Shown: one piece after another, positions 10,901-23,074 of the stretch
Position numbering within the stretch: position 1 is the stretch's first letter
How the letters are laid out: each line of letters opens with the position of its first letter
Source: Setaria digitata
Taxonomy: Eukaryota > Nematoda > Chromadorea > Rhabditida > Setariidae
DNA: 64,000 bases
Assembly: GCA_003640385.1 (NCBI GenBank)
Contig: RCAB01000179.1
Location: forward strand, 1-64,000
Direction of reading: 5' to 3'
Notes under the pieces: model-generated
What the model saw: the letters and a program-made list of their open reading frames with translations, nothing else
Told to the model about the DNA's origin: nothing
Database searches by the model: none
Program-made: the position numbers and the translations under genes

Positions 10901-13768
10901 AAACAATGAAATGAGAGAAATAATAGTAATAATAAGAAATACATAATCAACGATTGTGATAATAATATTCATAGACAGCGGTGCAAGTAATGTTATTATT
11001 AAAAGAAGTAACAGTAATGATTAATTATATTCTTAATGATAATAACATTAATAGAAATGATAGTAATTTTGTGACCTTTAAAGAAAAAGATTTTTTCAGA
11101 AACGGTACCAACTTGGACATCATACAGCTATTGGCTACGTTATTATCGTCATCGAGTCATCCGATTGTGGCCAGCTTACATATATGTACTGGTGGATGTT
11201 GGCCTACGAGCCTCACTTCAACACTATCATCCGATGTGGCCACCGACTGACCCCGCGCTTCAGTGTCCCATATACTGGTGGCAGAATGTCCTCTTCATGA
11301 ACAGTTTATTTGAAAATCGTTGTATGCCGTGGACATGGTTAGTAATTATTATCACTTCTTAATATGACAAAAGTTTATCACTTATCATTACCAGAGAATC
11401 TATACTGTGGGTAATAGTTTTCAAAGTGCTACCAGTCATATTATAGGTGATGCTAAAAATATTACTTATCAGTATGCTAGTAATTACACTACAAGTATTA
11501 ACCTTATCAATGTGCTAAAAGTCACACTACGAATATTATTTGTTATTATTCTGAAACCAGGATGCAGCGATCTAGAGCTCTATTTTTGACGATTAAAAAG
11601 TTGTCAAAGCAAAATCACTGTGATAATCTTCTCATAGTCCACTTGTTTTTGATATCAGGTCAACAAATGCTATCATTAATTACTCATAACCAGTTCAGTT
11701 TATTGTCTTCCTATAACATATTTTTGTCAATACTGATTTTTGAATGAGGAGCTGATTCATTTCTTTTTGATATTGAATAAACTAATACATTTTTTTTTTT
11801 TTTTTTTTAAGTTATACCGTGATTGCTCTAATAATTAGTATGAAGCAAATATCATCTATCATCAGGCATAAAATTAGACCAAAAGAAAAAAAAATTTAGT
11901 TCTTTAGTATGCATATATTAATTACAGGTACATTGGTACTGAATTCATTTACTACCTCTTATCACCAATATTTTTACTGCTGCTCCATCAATCACCACGA
12001 ATTGGATTTGCCTTTTCGTTGCTGATCATATTTTTGTCATCTATGCTAAATATCTTCGGTATGATACGTTGGAACTTTCCACCAACCCAATTGCTCTGGA
12101 AACAACCGGCTATATTTAGTGCTGATTTTATTAAAGTAAATTTATGATAATGTCTAATTCATCTTATCAGTTAATGTTCGACTAAATGGAAAATTGCCCT
12201 TTCATCTAATCAATTTCATATTAAAAAAAAAAAAAAAAAAAAATTCCTAAGAAATTACAGCTAAATTAACATTTTGGCTATTTTTTTTTTTGCTTCCTTA
12301 TTCCTACTGATAAAACAATTTATTAGTTATTTTCTAATTAAAATCAAAAAATTGGGTAAAAAAAGTTAAGAATTTTAAACGAAAACTTAAAATTCGAAGT
12401 GAAAAGTCGCATGTGAAAACTAATTAAACATTTTAGGTTTTTCATTTGTTTTTTTTTCTGAATTAAAATTTTACCAGCTATTATAGAAAATTTAAAAAAA
12501 TTTTCACTAGTTCAAAAATAAATGAATTCATTGATACTTGCAGCATCATACATTGATGTATATCAAGCCACAATATCGAATAGGCCCATATATCGTTGGC
12601 TTATTATTGGGATATTATTTAGTGATATTTCAAAAGTATTCAGTACAAATGAATCAACGTAGTGTAAAATTACAAATCATTGGTTGGATTTTAGCATCAG
12701 TTGCTTGCTTCTGGGCCATTTTTGGCTTATATCCAGCTTTACAAGTATACTTAAATAATTATTTTTAATTTTTAATTATTTTTAATTAAATTCTCAACAT
12801 AAATTTTATCATTTGCAACAGTGAAATACAAATATTTTCCATCCAGTATCACTTTAGCAATAATGAATGCATCAAAAGAATTTAGCATCGATAAAAAGAT
12901 GAAATATCATTGAGCATATATAATTTAATAAATTTTTCAAATTATTTAAAAAAGTCAATTAACAAATTTCGAAAAATTTAGACATCTTTTAATGCTTTCA
13001 TTCATTGTTGTTGTTGTTGTTATTGTTTATTTGTTTATAGGGTTGGAACTGGCAAGCTTATCATCTTTTCTACGGCGGTTTTCATCGAACAATATTTGCC
13101 TTGTCTATGGCTTGGCTTATTTACGCTTGCCATATGGGCATTGGAGGCTTTATCAATACAATACTTAGCATCAAAATTTTCATACCATTATCGTCACTTT
13201 GCTATTCTGTAATTATAATTAACAAGAGCATTTTAAAATAATGGATGCAAATGAATGATAGATGAATTTTAAAAATTATAAAATTCATTTGTAATTTTTT
13301 ATTCTAATCAATTTCTTATAAATTACTTGTTAATTTCCGAACAATAAAGATGGTAAAATTATAAAATCTAAATTAAAAAAAAAAAAAAAATGAAGGAAAA
13401 AAAAGAAGCGAAAAATTCTGAAGATCCATTTCTGTTCAGAATCAATCATCATCATTTTATGTCTAATTGTCTAAGGCTTAATTACCTATATATTTTAGGT
13501 ATATTTGGTACATATGGTGCTCGTAGTTCTAACATATTTATTAGCACCATTTCCAATTGTTTATACAACAAAATGGCCAATATTTGCACATTGTTTTGTG
13601 CAACTTATATTATCATATCTTTTTGGTATCATTTGCGCATTACTTGCCGAATTACCAGCATTAAATTTGGAAAGGATTATTTTTCAAGATAATCATCATC
13701 GAAATCCACCAATGCAATTAGCCAAAGACTACAGGTTACAACAGCTTAAAACGTATGGAAATGGTTGA
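7936..13768 (+). CDS. NRF-6/NDG-4-like membrane acyltransferase (acyltransferase 3 family)
   Basis: Eleven exons close exactly in phase to 682 residues: 7936-8103, 8706-8819, 9019-9183, 9354-9547, 9728-9890, 10207-10366, 11100-11337, 11928-12135, 12544-12744, 13041-13208 and 13499-13768. A signal peptide (first ~25 residues) precedes an N-terminal NRF domain with paired cysteines (around SKLCGD, YQCIQA, FCFGYN, ICIPSLCYH). This is followed by about ten hydrophobic segments of an acyltransferase-3 domain beginning at GIRFLSMVWTVIGHSF, which carries the conserved Arg and His. Conserved blocks are YRHRVIRLWPAY and the C-terminal HMVLVVLTYLLAPFPIVY. In C. elegans, relatives (nrf-6, ndg-4, oac genes) act in gut or hypodermis in lipid or yolk transport and fluoxetine sensitivity. 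The acyl substrate here cannot be told. Introns carry simple repeats but no second gene. Confidence 0.92.
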
Positions 13769-15943
13769 AACTTTTCGTTTTCCTTTTTCTTTTTTTTTTT
13801 TTTTGCAGTGGAAAAAATAAATTATATATATATATTTCTTGTATATAAATTATGTTGAACGTTATAAGTCACTTGAAATAAACTGATAATGTTGATTAGG
13901 CAGAAACATTTCTTTGTTTTAATTGCTTATATATTGTTTATTTCATATGTGGTTTTAAATTTTTTCATATTTGAGACAAACTTAAAAATGAGAAATAAAA
14001 TTAAAGTGATAACAAAATTACACACTGATAAATGAATGTACAAATTGTACAACAACTGCAAGCAATGATAGATTTTACATTGAATTAAGAGATAATTTAA
14101 GATTTTAATTAAATAAAACAATAGGACCGTGTATGAAATAGGTCAAAATTTTGCAAGAAACATTTCATTTTTTTTTCTTTTTCCTATACAATATAATTTA
14201 CAAAAACTTTTCTGTATTTTTAGCACACTGATGAATAATGCCATATCGGATTTAAAAAGAAAAAAAAATTAAATATCAACTAACTTGTGTTAATTAAAAA
14301 AAAAGAAAAATGCCGCACTTAACTGTTAAATCAGTTACTCATCCCTTCATTCTCACGCTATTTAATCATGTCACCGTTATCCTATCTGTTTAAAAAATAT
14401 AATTGTTAACTTCCGGATACATTATTTTATCATTGTTTTCAATCAACAATAAGCAACCTCCTGTAACGGAAGTACCAATATAACACTGCTAAAACAATAC
14501 CAAAATCCTTAAGACATCAATTAATACTGTCACCCACTTCTTCCATATGCTAAAGATTTGTTTAACATTTATACATTTCAATATTTGTTTAACATTTAAA
14601 CATTTCATTATATATATAATGAAATATATATTTGTTTAATTTCATTATATATATATATATATAAAACAATATATATATACATTGTTTAATTCCCACAAAT
14701 GGAGCAATTTTAGACGGCTACCACTGCGGTTGATAACCATTTTAATTCTTTGAATATTGTTGCACTTTACAAAACAAAAAAGGAATCCTAGCGACAGACA
14801 TTCCAGTGCTCATAGCTTTACAGCAAGTTCATCAGAATTTTGATGCATCACTTACCTTTTCCGCACTGTTTTGCCTCTCGGATGACAAACAATGACAAGA
14901 ATAAATCCATTTATGAAAAATACGACAGCTCGGATCACGAGGACTAGCTAGTTTCAACGAAAGCAATCCAAAGTATAGTCATGAGATTTTCGAGGCATAT
15001 CTTACTATCATCAAGTTTTAAAATTCTAAGAATGGTTTAACAATTCAGCTTAACGTGGTTGTGTTTAATGTATTCAACTTTTGATAACAAGAAAATCCCG
15101 TGAAGAACGAAGTTATAATAGAATAACAGTTCCACCTCGTATACAACCTTGTCAAATATCTTAAATGTAAGATCACACGTTTGCGGAATATTCATTTTAA
15201 GAAAACTTTTGGTGTCTAAACAAGAAAAGAAAAAACCATTCAGAACAACTCAGGAATGTGAACAAATTCCTTACTTCCTTATTAAGTCGTGTGGCAGAAC
15301 TTAAGTTTTTAAATTTCAATTTGACTTTATTTAAGTCTTACCGATGTAATTTAGATCGCTACCAATAAGCTTATATCCTTTCAGTACGTCGCGAAAATAG
15401 CAAAAATTAAAATGTTATGCTGAAGAATGAATTTCCAAAACTAATATTTTAACACGAGAAAAATATCGAACTAATATTATCAAATATCGATGCAGGTATT
15501 TGTACACAAATTTATTATGATGATGAATAAAAAAGACGACCCCCGACTTAACATTCTCAGGAATAAGCAAGACCTAATAACAAAATGCTTGGTGTTACGG
15601 TTTAACACCCCGAAAGCAATAATGGGAAGAACTATAATAATCCAAGACCATCGTGGACTTCATCGACTGACAGGAGGTAATTTTTCAACAAAAAGCCTGT
15701 GTAAAAAAGAAATTTCGGAAAAAACTTCGAGAAATCAGTTTACTCTAAAACCAGTAAAAAAAAAAAAAGTAATTTTTAGTATCAAAAACAACCTTTATAT
15801 GTTGTTAAAGAGATGTGATTCCGATTGAGAAGTCTAATCAAAATGGGTCAAAAAACCTTACCACCTCCTCCCACCCCTCTCTAGACTTGTGAAGGATAAG
15901 CACACTACAGAAAGAGCTTAGAAATATTCAAGGAGATGTCATT
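13769..15943. other. Intergenic/3' flanks with AT palindromes
   Basis: 3' flanks of the convergent acyltransferase (+) and CDC37 (-) genes. It contains two ~28-bp direct repeats at about 14556-14615 and a cluster of AT palindromes at 14602-14690. A 112-codon open frame at 15490-15828 (+) has no recognisable features and probably lies in CDC37 3'-flanking sequence. Confidence 0.55.
14602..14690. repeat. AT-rich palindromes
   Basis: 14602-14625 is a perfect 24-bp palindrome centred on TATATA with ATTTCATT arms. It is followed by a (TA)n tract and by AAACAAT/ATTGTTT arms (14664-14670 and 14681-14687). Confidence 0.7.
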
Positions 15944-17715
15944 TTAAGATCCTTCATTTTCATTCACACTTTCCTCCCTAGCTGCATTCGCATCTGGAAT
16001 CCATAAACCACTATCAATACATCGCTGCAAATAATATGTGAATACTTCACGATCCATCTTCTCAGCGACTTCTTGCAGACGCGACACCTCTTGACTATCA
16101 AAAGCGGCTTTCATGGCCTACAATTACAAAGGACCACTTCCAAAGTATTAAAAGTTTTTTATGGAAGAAAGTTAAGCGAATCAGACTGTTATAAAAAAAA
16201 AATCCAAAGAAAAAAGAAAAAAACTAACTTCAGGTAAACTTTCATATATTTCTTGAGGATCTAAACCACCGGGTGATGCAGCAATACGCTTTGCTTTCTC
16301 TTCTGCTTCATATTCGGCGATAGCTGCATCACGTTTATCCTTACCTCTCTTACGAAGCCTATCGCAGAAGGCATCAACTTCCTGTTGAAACATTTTCGCA
16401 TAAGAAGGATCAGCAGCACGGAATCTGCAAATAAAATTAACATAAAACTTATTCACCTTTTATATTTATATGAAGTACCTGACACTGCGAAACACAAAAG
16501 CATTCGAATTCAATCATGGGAAATGGCAATGTCTATCAGTGATGCAAAGTAAACAACAATATAAATTTACTTTTTGAAAAAATTTTTGATGACATTTGTA
16601 TTGGTTGCAAGCGCATGAAGAGTTTTCGATAGTTCGAGTAAGTACTGAATAATAATACATTGTTCTGCCATAACACACATCTTCTTATCCTGAATTACAT
16701 ACACATGTTAGGATCACATATAGAATTAGAGAGGCATTCATCAGAATCAAAAATAGGCTTCATAAGAAATGATTTCCACCTCATATTCCATCGCAAGATT
16801 AAGCGCCTGAATGGTAAGCCAGCTAGCTGTAAAATCAGATGCCAAATGAGGATGCTCCAACAAATATTTCTCCGACTCCTCTAAGCCATGCATAGCCCCA
16901 AAAACTTTCAGCAAATCTTCGTTCTTTGTGAAGAAATCGGACTGTAAAATGATGAGAAATGGAAAAAAAAAATAGAAAATACAAAGAGAGAAATGGATTC
17001 GAAAAATCTACTTATGTAAATAAAATTAAAAGACGCACCATACGTTTGCTTTCCTCTTCTTCTGATAATTTCGGCAATTCTGGTTTTTTATCAGTTATTT
17101 TGTTGATACGCTGAAAACAACAACACAAAAAGGAAATGAAAAATACTGGCAGGAAAATAAAAATAATATTCAGTAATTAGATGAAAAGAGACCGATTTGC
17201 TGAACGCTTCGTGACCAATCGTATCAACATTCCATGGTTCATGCTTTTCTTTTTCTTCCAATTCCTTCTCCTTTTTTTGATATTCCTCTTCCTGCTTCTT
17301 AACTTCCTCGATCTCAAGCTCTAATTTCATCCTTTCCTTATCGTCTAAGTTACTATTCTTCAGTTTCTCTTGGACTTCCTGCAATTCCTTCTTTTTTTTT
17401 TGCTAATTAATAAAACGAAACAAGTAAATGTTGAAAATAAAATGCAACAAGAAAAGATAATAAAAAAAAATTACGCGAACTAAGAGTAAGTAAATGTTAA
17501 AACAAAATAAATTATCTAAAGCTAACCATTATTCGTTTCTCAACATTTGATTTTCCTTCCATCAGTTTCTCCTTCTCTTGCTTACGTTCCGCCATACGTT
17601 CCAAACGTGCTTGATGTCGCCATCGAAACAATGATGGTGTATCAATGTTCGGATGTGTATCATCTTCATCATCAGATACTTCGATCGTTTTCCACTTTGA
17701 ATAATCCAACGGCAT
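15944..17715 (-). CDS. cdc-37: Hsp90 co-chaperone CDC37
   Basis: Seven exons (17527-17715, 17193-17402, 17039-17110, 16780-16941, 16571-16689, 16229-16424, 15944-16117) join in phase to 373 residues, close to the 378 of human CDC37. The N-terminus [19 protein letters not shown] and then [17 protein letters not shown] is the family signature. Ser14 in VSDDEDD matches the CK2-phosphorylated Ser13 needed for kinase-client binding. A charged coiled coil (residues ~50-115) leads to [15 protein letters not shown], then the Hsp90-binding helical middle domain ([26 protein letters not shown]) and the C-terminal [13 protein letters not shown] and [14 protein letters not shown] blocks. The protein is cytosolic and delivers protein kinases to Hsp90. 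One donor (after residue 133) reads GTCTCT, which is unusual, but phase and homology support it. It lies downstream of REXO2 on the same strand. Confidence 0.97.
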
Positions 17716-18553
17716 TCTTTTAAATAAGACAAAATCGAAAGAATAAGCTAATCACTTGTCAATTAATTAACAACAGCAACCATCCAATTACAATTTAATG
17801 AATGAAAAAAAAAAAGATGAATAATCAAAATTCCCGAGAATCCTCTAATCTTACACATTTACCAGTCCCGGAAATCAACTACATCCGATCGGTCCATAGA
17901 CAGGTTGCGACATTTTCATATAATGTAGACGTAGGATACAGCTCAATTGCGTGAAGAAAAAATAGCTACTGACGTCTGGCGTACGTCATGCCTCACGTGC
18001 CTTTTCTGGGCTTGTTTTATAGGGAAATTTCGAAACAAAAATTTGCATTTTTGACAACTAACTCGTATTAGTAATAGTATGAAAAGAAGGGAATATGTTG
18101 TTCCGGATAGGTACCGTATAATAAATAATACCAAGATTTCTGCAGAATACTGAAAATTTGTGCTTAGTCATTTTATAAACGAAATTACAGCAAAATGATC
18201 CTGAATTGATACTTGATCAATTCTTCCAAAAATGACAAAATATTGGCACGAGACTTCCCAAGTAAAAAAATGATATGAAAACATAAAAGCTATCGAAACA
18301 TTAGAAAATCCTTGAAATTAACCCTAATGAACTGAACAACTGTTAGGAAAAAAGCCACCGCTCAATACACTGTTTGAAAGATTGCATAGCTCGGACATAA
18401 ATATCTGCATAATATATAGCACTGAACAAAATGAAATGCAAATTTATAGATTACGATAACGTAGTTGGAAAGTAATAATAGCTTCAGTTTTATTCTGAGA
18501 TCTATGCATATATATAGGCCATTTAAAATATTCGATTCCTGAAAGAAGCAAAA
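17716..18553. other. Spacer between REXO2 and CDC37 genes
   Basis: 838 bp between the REXO2 stop and the CDC37 start on the same strand. No exon is visible. A 63-codon minus-strand open frame (17943-18134) lacks any recognisable feature. Confidence 0.55.
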
Positions 18554-19532
18554 TTATTTTTTAGGGATGAAAATATTCTTTTTGTACCAGTCCAATTCTT
18601 CAATACTCTCATAGATGTCATCAAGCGCTCGATGGGAGTTCTGTTTTTTTGGCTTCCTCGCATATATGTCTGGGTACCATCGTTTCACCAACTGAAGTAC
18701 ACCAAATTGATAAAGAAGGAAAAGAAGAGAACATTTGTTATTAATTACTGAAAACAAATTTGAGACTGGAGGAATTCCCTCTGCATTAAATCTTACTTCT
18801 TTTACGCTTGATACATCAATATTTCGGTAGTGCAGATGCATTTCAAGTGTGGGCATATATTTTTGTAGGAAAATTCGATCAGTACTAACAGAATTCCCAC
18901 CAAGAGGACAAACACCAGGATCAGTGTGTCGTTGAACATATTTTAATACCTGAAAGACAGCCTTTCAAAAATAACCTAGTACGGAAATGTAGTAGTAATG
19001 AAACATCACAGGTTCTCGCAATACTGCAGATGTTCCGAAGAACAGAACAATACTGCTCCATAAAACTTTTCTGCTTTTTAAAGAATCTACTAAAAAATTT
19101 AATTTTGATAACCTCATCTTCAGCTTCTCTCACAGCTATTTTGCTAGATCGTATTTTTTGCAGAAGACCATTGGCTGTGAATGTTGTTTTGCACCAATTA
19201 TCCATCCCTTCAAGAATATCTTCTGGTTGTGATATGACCAAATTAAGTCCTTCTTCGACAACCTGACACCTCATAATTCTTTTTTTCTTTTGAGTCATAA
19301 GAATATAAGTCGATATGAACCAGAATATCTAACAAATTTAACAAATTTCTTTGCTTTCCTGAAATTCAATCTAAAATCTTTAGACTTGTGTTTCGAAATA
19401 CCAGATAATAACCATTACCGTCAAATCATCTTCAGTTACCACACAAGCAATTTCAACGATTGTTTTGGTATTAACATCGAGACCAGTCATTTCGCAATCC
19501 ACCCAAACAATACGTCCCGCACGACTATTCAT
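18554..19532 (-). CDS. REXO2: Oligoribonuclease (REXO2/Orn family, DEDDh 3'-5' exoribonuclease)
   Basis: Four exons (19419-19532, 19113-19262, 18797-18949, 18554-18691) give 184 residues in phase. The DEDDh active-site motifs are all present: Exo I as WVDCEMTGLD, Exo II as GNSVSTDRIFL, and Exo III as SHRALDDIYESI. CPLGGNS and KRWYPDIYARKPKK are also typical. The enzyme degrades 2-5-nt RNA fragments left by other nucleases and in animals acts in mitochondria and cytosol. The first in-frame ATG (19530-19532) gives a protein without targeting peptide. However, the frame stays open for 22 codons back to an acceptor at 19601-19602, and that leader looks like a mitochondrial presequence. Same strand as CDC37 and the MADF gene, possibly one operon with wide spacing. 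Confidence 0.95.
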
Positions 19533-20700
19533 CGCGGCAACAGCGCTACTTAACAGACGATGGAGGATGCTGGAAAATGCCGTGTTGTAATGAATGAAGC
19601 CTGAAAATCCAAAAAAAAAAAAAAAAGACAGCAGTTCCTGCTACAAATTATGAATAATGGATACAAAGCTGATTCAGAATCACTATCATTCTTAATATCT
19701 TAGTCTTTGTGCATTATATTATCTTTCTAGTAGCTAGCGTTTAATGAAAGTGCATATAGTGAAGTAAGCAGCAGTATATGATGCGCTAATTTATTCTGAT
19801 GTGAAGGCGCCAACTTCAAAGCACATTTTATTGTTTTATGCAATTTCATGGAGCTCCCAATTTTAATACCATATCGGTTGAATTTCTCACTAATTATAAT
19901 CTCTATACTATGTATTTTTTCATGATATAATTTCATTCATTTGAAATACTTTGATTTGAACCATTCTCAAGTAATATATTTTTAAAAAGAAGTTGCTAGG
20001 ACATAAAAAAGAAATAAAGAATTAGTTGGCCTGTACATCAAAAATAAACACACTGGGTTCAACACATCTCATGCATACATAATGCCAAGAGTGAATAAAA
20101 CGGAAAACAATCATTTAAATAAATGACAGACAATAAACATGTGAAAATGACGAAAGCTAGAAATTGAAAGAATCATCCGATACAGTATGATACAGGCACT
20201 GGATATTCCAGTTGCGTACACAAATAGCTCAAGCTTAATTTTATAATAGAGCGAAGGAAAAATATAAAAAATTATGCTTTAAACAACTAGACATCATAAG
20301 AGAAAATTTCCAGAAAGTGAAAAGATCTTTTGTTCTTCAAATACAAGCAAAACAGAAAAAATAGTTTTGAAAGAATGCCCAATTCGCTGTTAAGACAACC
20401 ATTAATAATGTAAAACATTTTCAAACAAACACAGGACAATATTCTTTTCAAGAGATTCCTATGATAAGGACCACCGGAATACTGCTAATATTGAAATAAC
20501 ATCACACTGCAGCCCTTTTCACAAATTCCTTTAATCCTTAATTAGAATTCTTATTTTATAACAAAGAGTTCAATGCAATTGTGAAAACTTGAGTGAATTT
20601 TATCACAGAAAAGCTTTAAAGAGGGTAATATTCCCAGGATCCTATTAGCAATAACATAAACTTGCCATTTTCAAGACTTGCACTGTATAGTAATAGACCA
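19533..20700. other. Spacer between MADF gene and REXO2, with cryptic leader codons
   Basis: 19533-19600 holds 22 open codons in frame with REXO2, preceded by a long poly(T) and TTTTCAG acceptor (minus strand). The rest, including a 69-codon open frame at 19727-19936, shows nothing recognisable. Confidence 0.5.
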
Positions 20701-22890
20701 CTATTTGGAATCAAACTGTATTTGTTGGGACAGCCTAGAATTATCAAGCCAGTTTTGAATCTGAGCCTTCGCAATTGCCCTAGCATGTTCCGGAAGTGCA
20801 AGCATATCAGCCGTTACACTTAATGCAAATGCTTTGTCACCATCAACAGCATTCATATCGCGCTGTTGAAGCGAAAAATTTCTTGCCGTCATTGTCGTTC
20901 GTTCTGCTTCTCTGTGAGAACCTGGAAATCATTTGGCTAATTTAATTTTAAATTTTTTCTTAGGCGCTATATCTTTCGCACTTTCACCTCACAGCAACTT
21001 GTCAGTATAATAAAAAGAATCTTATTTCTTACCCTGCACAGCTTTAACAGCAGTCATTCCTCCCGGTAACAATACAGTAGAGTATGGTGATTGATTTTGT
21101 GAGACAGTGTGTTGGCCGTGGGAACTATCTCCTAAATCGTCTAAAAAGCCATCTTCCGATAGTTCTTCACTGTCATGTTTTCTTTTGATGCTCCTCGAAT
21201 AATGTCTGGAAATACTAGTTCATTGATGCTCTATGTATTAGCTTAACTCATTTTGCTGTACAAGTGAATTCTTTCAGTTCTCTCATATAACAATTTTTAC
21301 AACGAAAATGATCCTTTGCAATAACATCGACAGGAAATGAAGCTGCTTTAAAACCGTAACTTACGTGGCTCGGTCATCTAAAAACGGATCAATCCACATC
21401 ATTTGCGGAAACAGATCCCACTGCGATTCCTCTACTTCCCCACCATTTGCACTTGACATCCTTATTTTTCTTTTCTCCCTTACATAACGATCACGCACTT
21501 TCTTCCACTGTTTATAGATAGAATTTATATCTCCTAGAAACACAAAAGATTAAATCAACATAGTCAAAATTTCTCACTGCAACTACGATTTTGGAATAGC
21601 ATTAGATTTTTTGTAATAGCACCATAACATTTTTATTAAACAAATCATGGTAAAATTTATGAAAGCTCGAAACCTGGAAAATCCAAATTTTTAATAATTT
21701 CAGCCCATGCTTGATTCCGACATTCAGAATGTCTGTATTTAGGATCCCTGATATCATACAAACATGGATGCTGCTGCACCTCTTGGATCAGTGACAACGA
21801 GAAGGTCGGGTCGTTAATCACTATATGGTGCGGAGTCTGAAAATTATCAGTGAATGATTCCCCAATCATGCACAATCTGACTTAACCGCTAAAATCATTA
21901 CCATCAAATCCTTTATGTTTTTTCTTATTAAGGAAACTGATAAGGTAAAAAAAAAAAAACAAACCCCTCCAGGTGAAAGCATAACCCCTTTGCCGTCTTT
22001 AGCACGAGCAAACTGTTGCTGCTGTCGGTCAACCATATGTGGATCCAGAAAGGTCAAATGCTTAAAATACTGCCATCCTGTATGTTCTGCACCATATTTC
22101 AATTTTTTCTTTTCTTTCCCATACTTGTCACGTAGCTGTTTCCAACGATTATATAAGGTACGTGCATCACCTGAAAAACCTCGAATCCCTATTGTGACAA
22201 ATTTTTAGGACCCTAATCGTAGAGATAAAGCACAAATTAGGTTGTCAACTTGAATTTTTTTTCTAAAAGCAGTTAAAAGCTATAACAAGTATAGTGACAT
22301 AATCAACTTGCAATTACAAATCATGATAACATTTGACCCAGATTTCCACTGCACGTATGCATGTTTTTGCATTACAAATCATCTTACACACATACAGCAG
22401 AATGAAACGATCTTATCCATTTTTTCGAATCACTTATTATCGCATATCTTTTATATTACAATTATTTGTAACTTCCATATTTGCCATAACCCAATAAAGT
22501 AATAATCTTTATGCTACAAATCAGAGATCTATACATTCACCGAACAGTACCATCAAATTGCAATATCTGTACAAGTCGATTCCACACTTTTATCTTATGG
22601 TCAGCTGAACGATATAAGCGATCCTTGGCATCATAAAGACAGCGACTATTACGAACGGCTTCAATAAGGCGCAAATTAAAAGAGCACGGCTCATGTTCCT
22701 CCATCGAATGACTTAATACTCTCCTGAAATCACAACAATTTTCCTATCTAACCAAAATATAACTAAAAAAAAATCATCATCACTATTATCATCATCACTG
22801 CCATCATCAACAGAAAAGTTGAACTTACAACGACAAGTCCGTCTCACTCTCCTGCTCATATACCGGTGATGGAGACTGACCACTTTCCAT
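20701..22890 (-). CDS. Protein with two MADF domains and a BESS-like C-terminus
   Basis: Seven exons (22829-22890, 22551-22723, 21965-22170, 21674-21836, 21365-21533, 21033-21205, 20701-20921) close to 388 residues. MADF 1 (~residues 28-115) runs from FNLRLIEAVRNSRCLYD through YNRWKQLRDKYGKEKKK to FLDPHM. MADF 2 (~150-245) runs from FSLSLIQEVQQHPCLYD through YKQWKKVRDRYVREKRK to WIDPFLDD. Both domains are cut by an intron at the same place, just before GDA/GDI, which suggests an internal duplication of domain plus intron. The tail LALPEHARAIAKAQIQNWL resembles the BESS protein-interaction motif usually paired with MADF. MADF is a Myb/SANT-like DNA-binding fold, so a nuclear transcriptional regulator is inferred. 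The exact orthologue is not recognised. Confidence 0.9.
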
Positions 22891-23074
22891 ATATCACAAT
22901 AATTAATCCACTATAATCATCAGCAACATCATCACTTTCATTACCACCATCCTTCAAATGAATTCTTAATTTCAAGATGTGTGAAAATTTCACGCGGCCT
23001 GTTACTGATAAGGGCCTGGTCGGTAGCAATCCTATGTGAACTGGGTGTAATTAATTAAGTTGGTTTTAATAAAG
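22891..23074. promoter_or_regulatory. Short divergent promoter region (MADF gene / MRPL20)
   Basis: 184 bp separate the start codons of the divergently transcribed MADF gene (-) and mrpl-20 (+). The part nearer mrpl-20 (about 22985-23045) is GC-richer than its surroundings and includes TTTCACGCGGCC and GGGCCTGGTCGG. No TATA box is evident. Confidence 0.5.

Noticed and set aside
15490..15828. 112-codon plus-strand frame
   Set aside because: No recognisable domain; lies antisense to the likely CDC37 3' region; composition not clearly coding.
19727..19936. 69-codon frame considered as first exon of a mitochondrial REXO2 isoform
   Set aside because: No donor in the right phase was found before its stop, and the residues do not look like a presequence.
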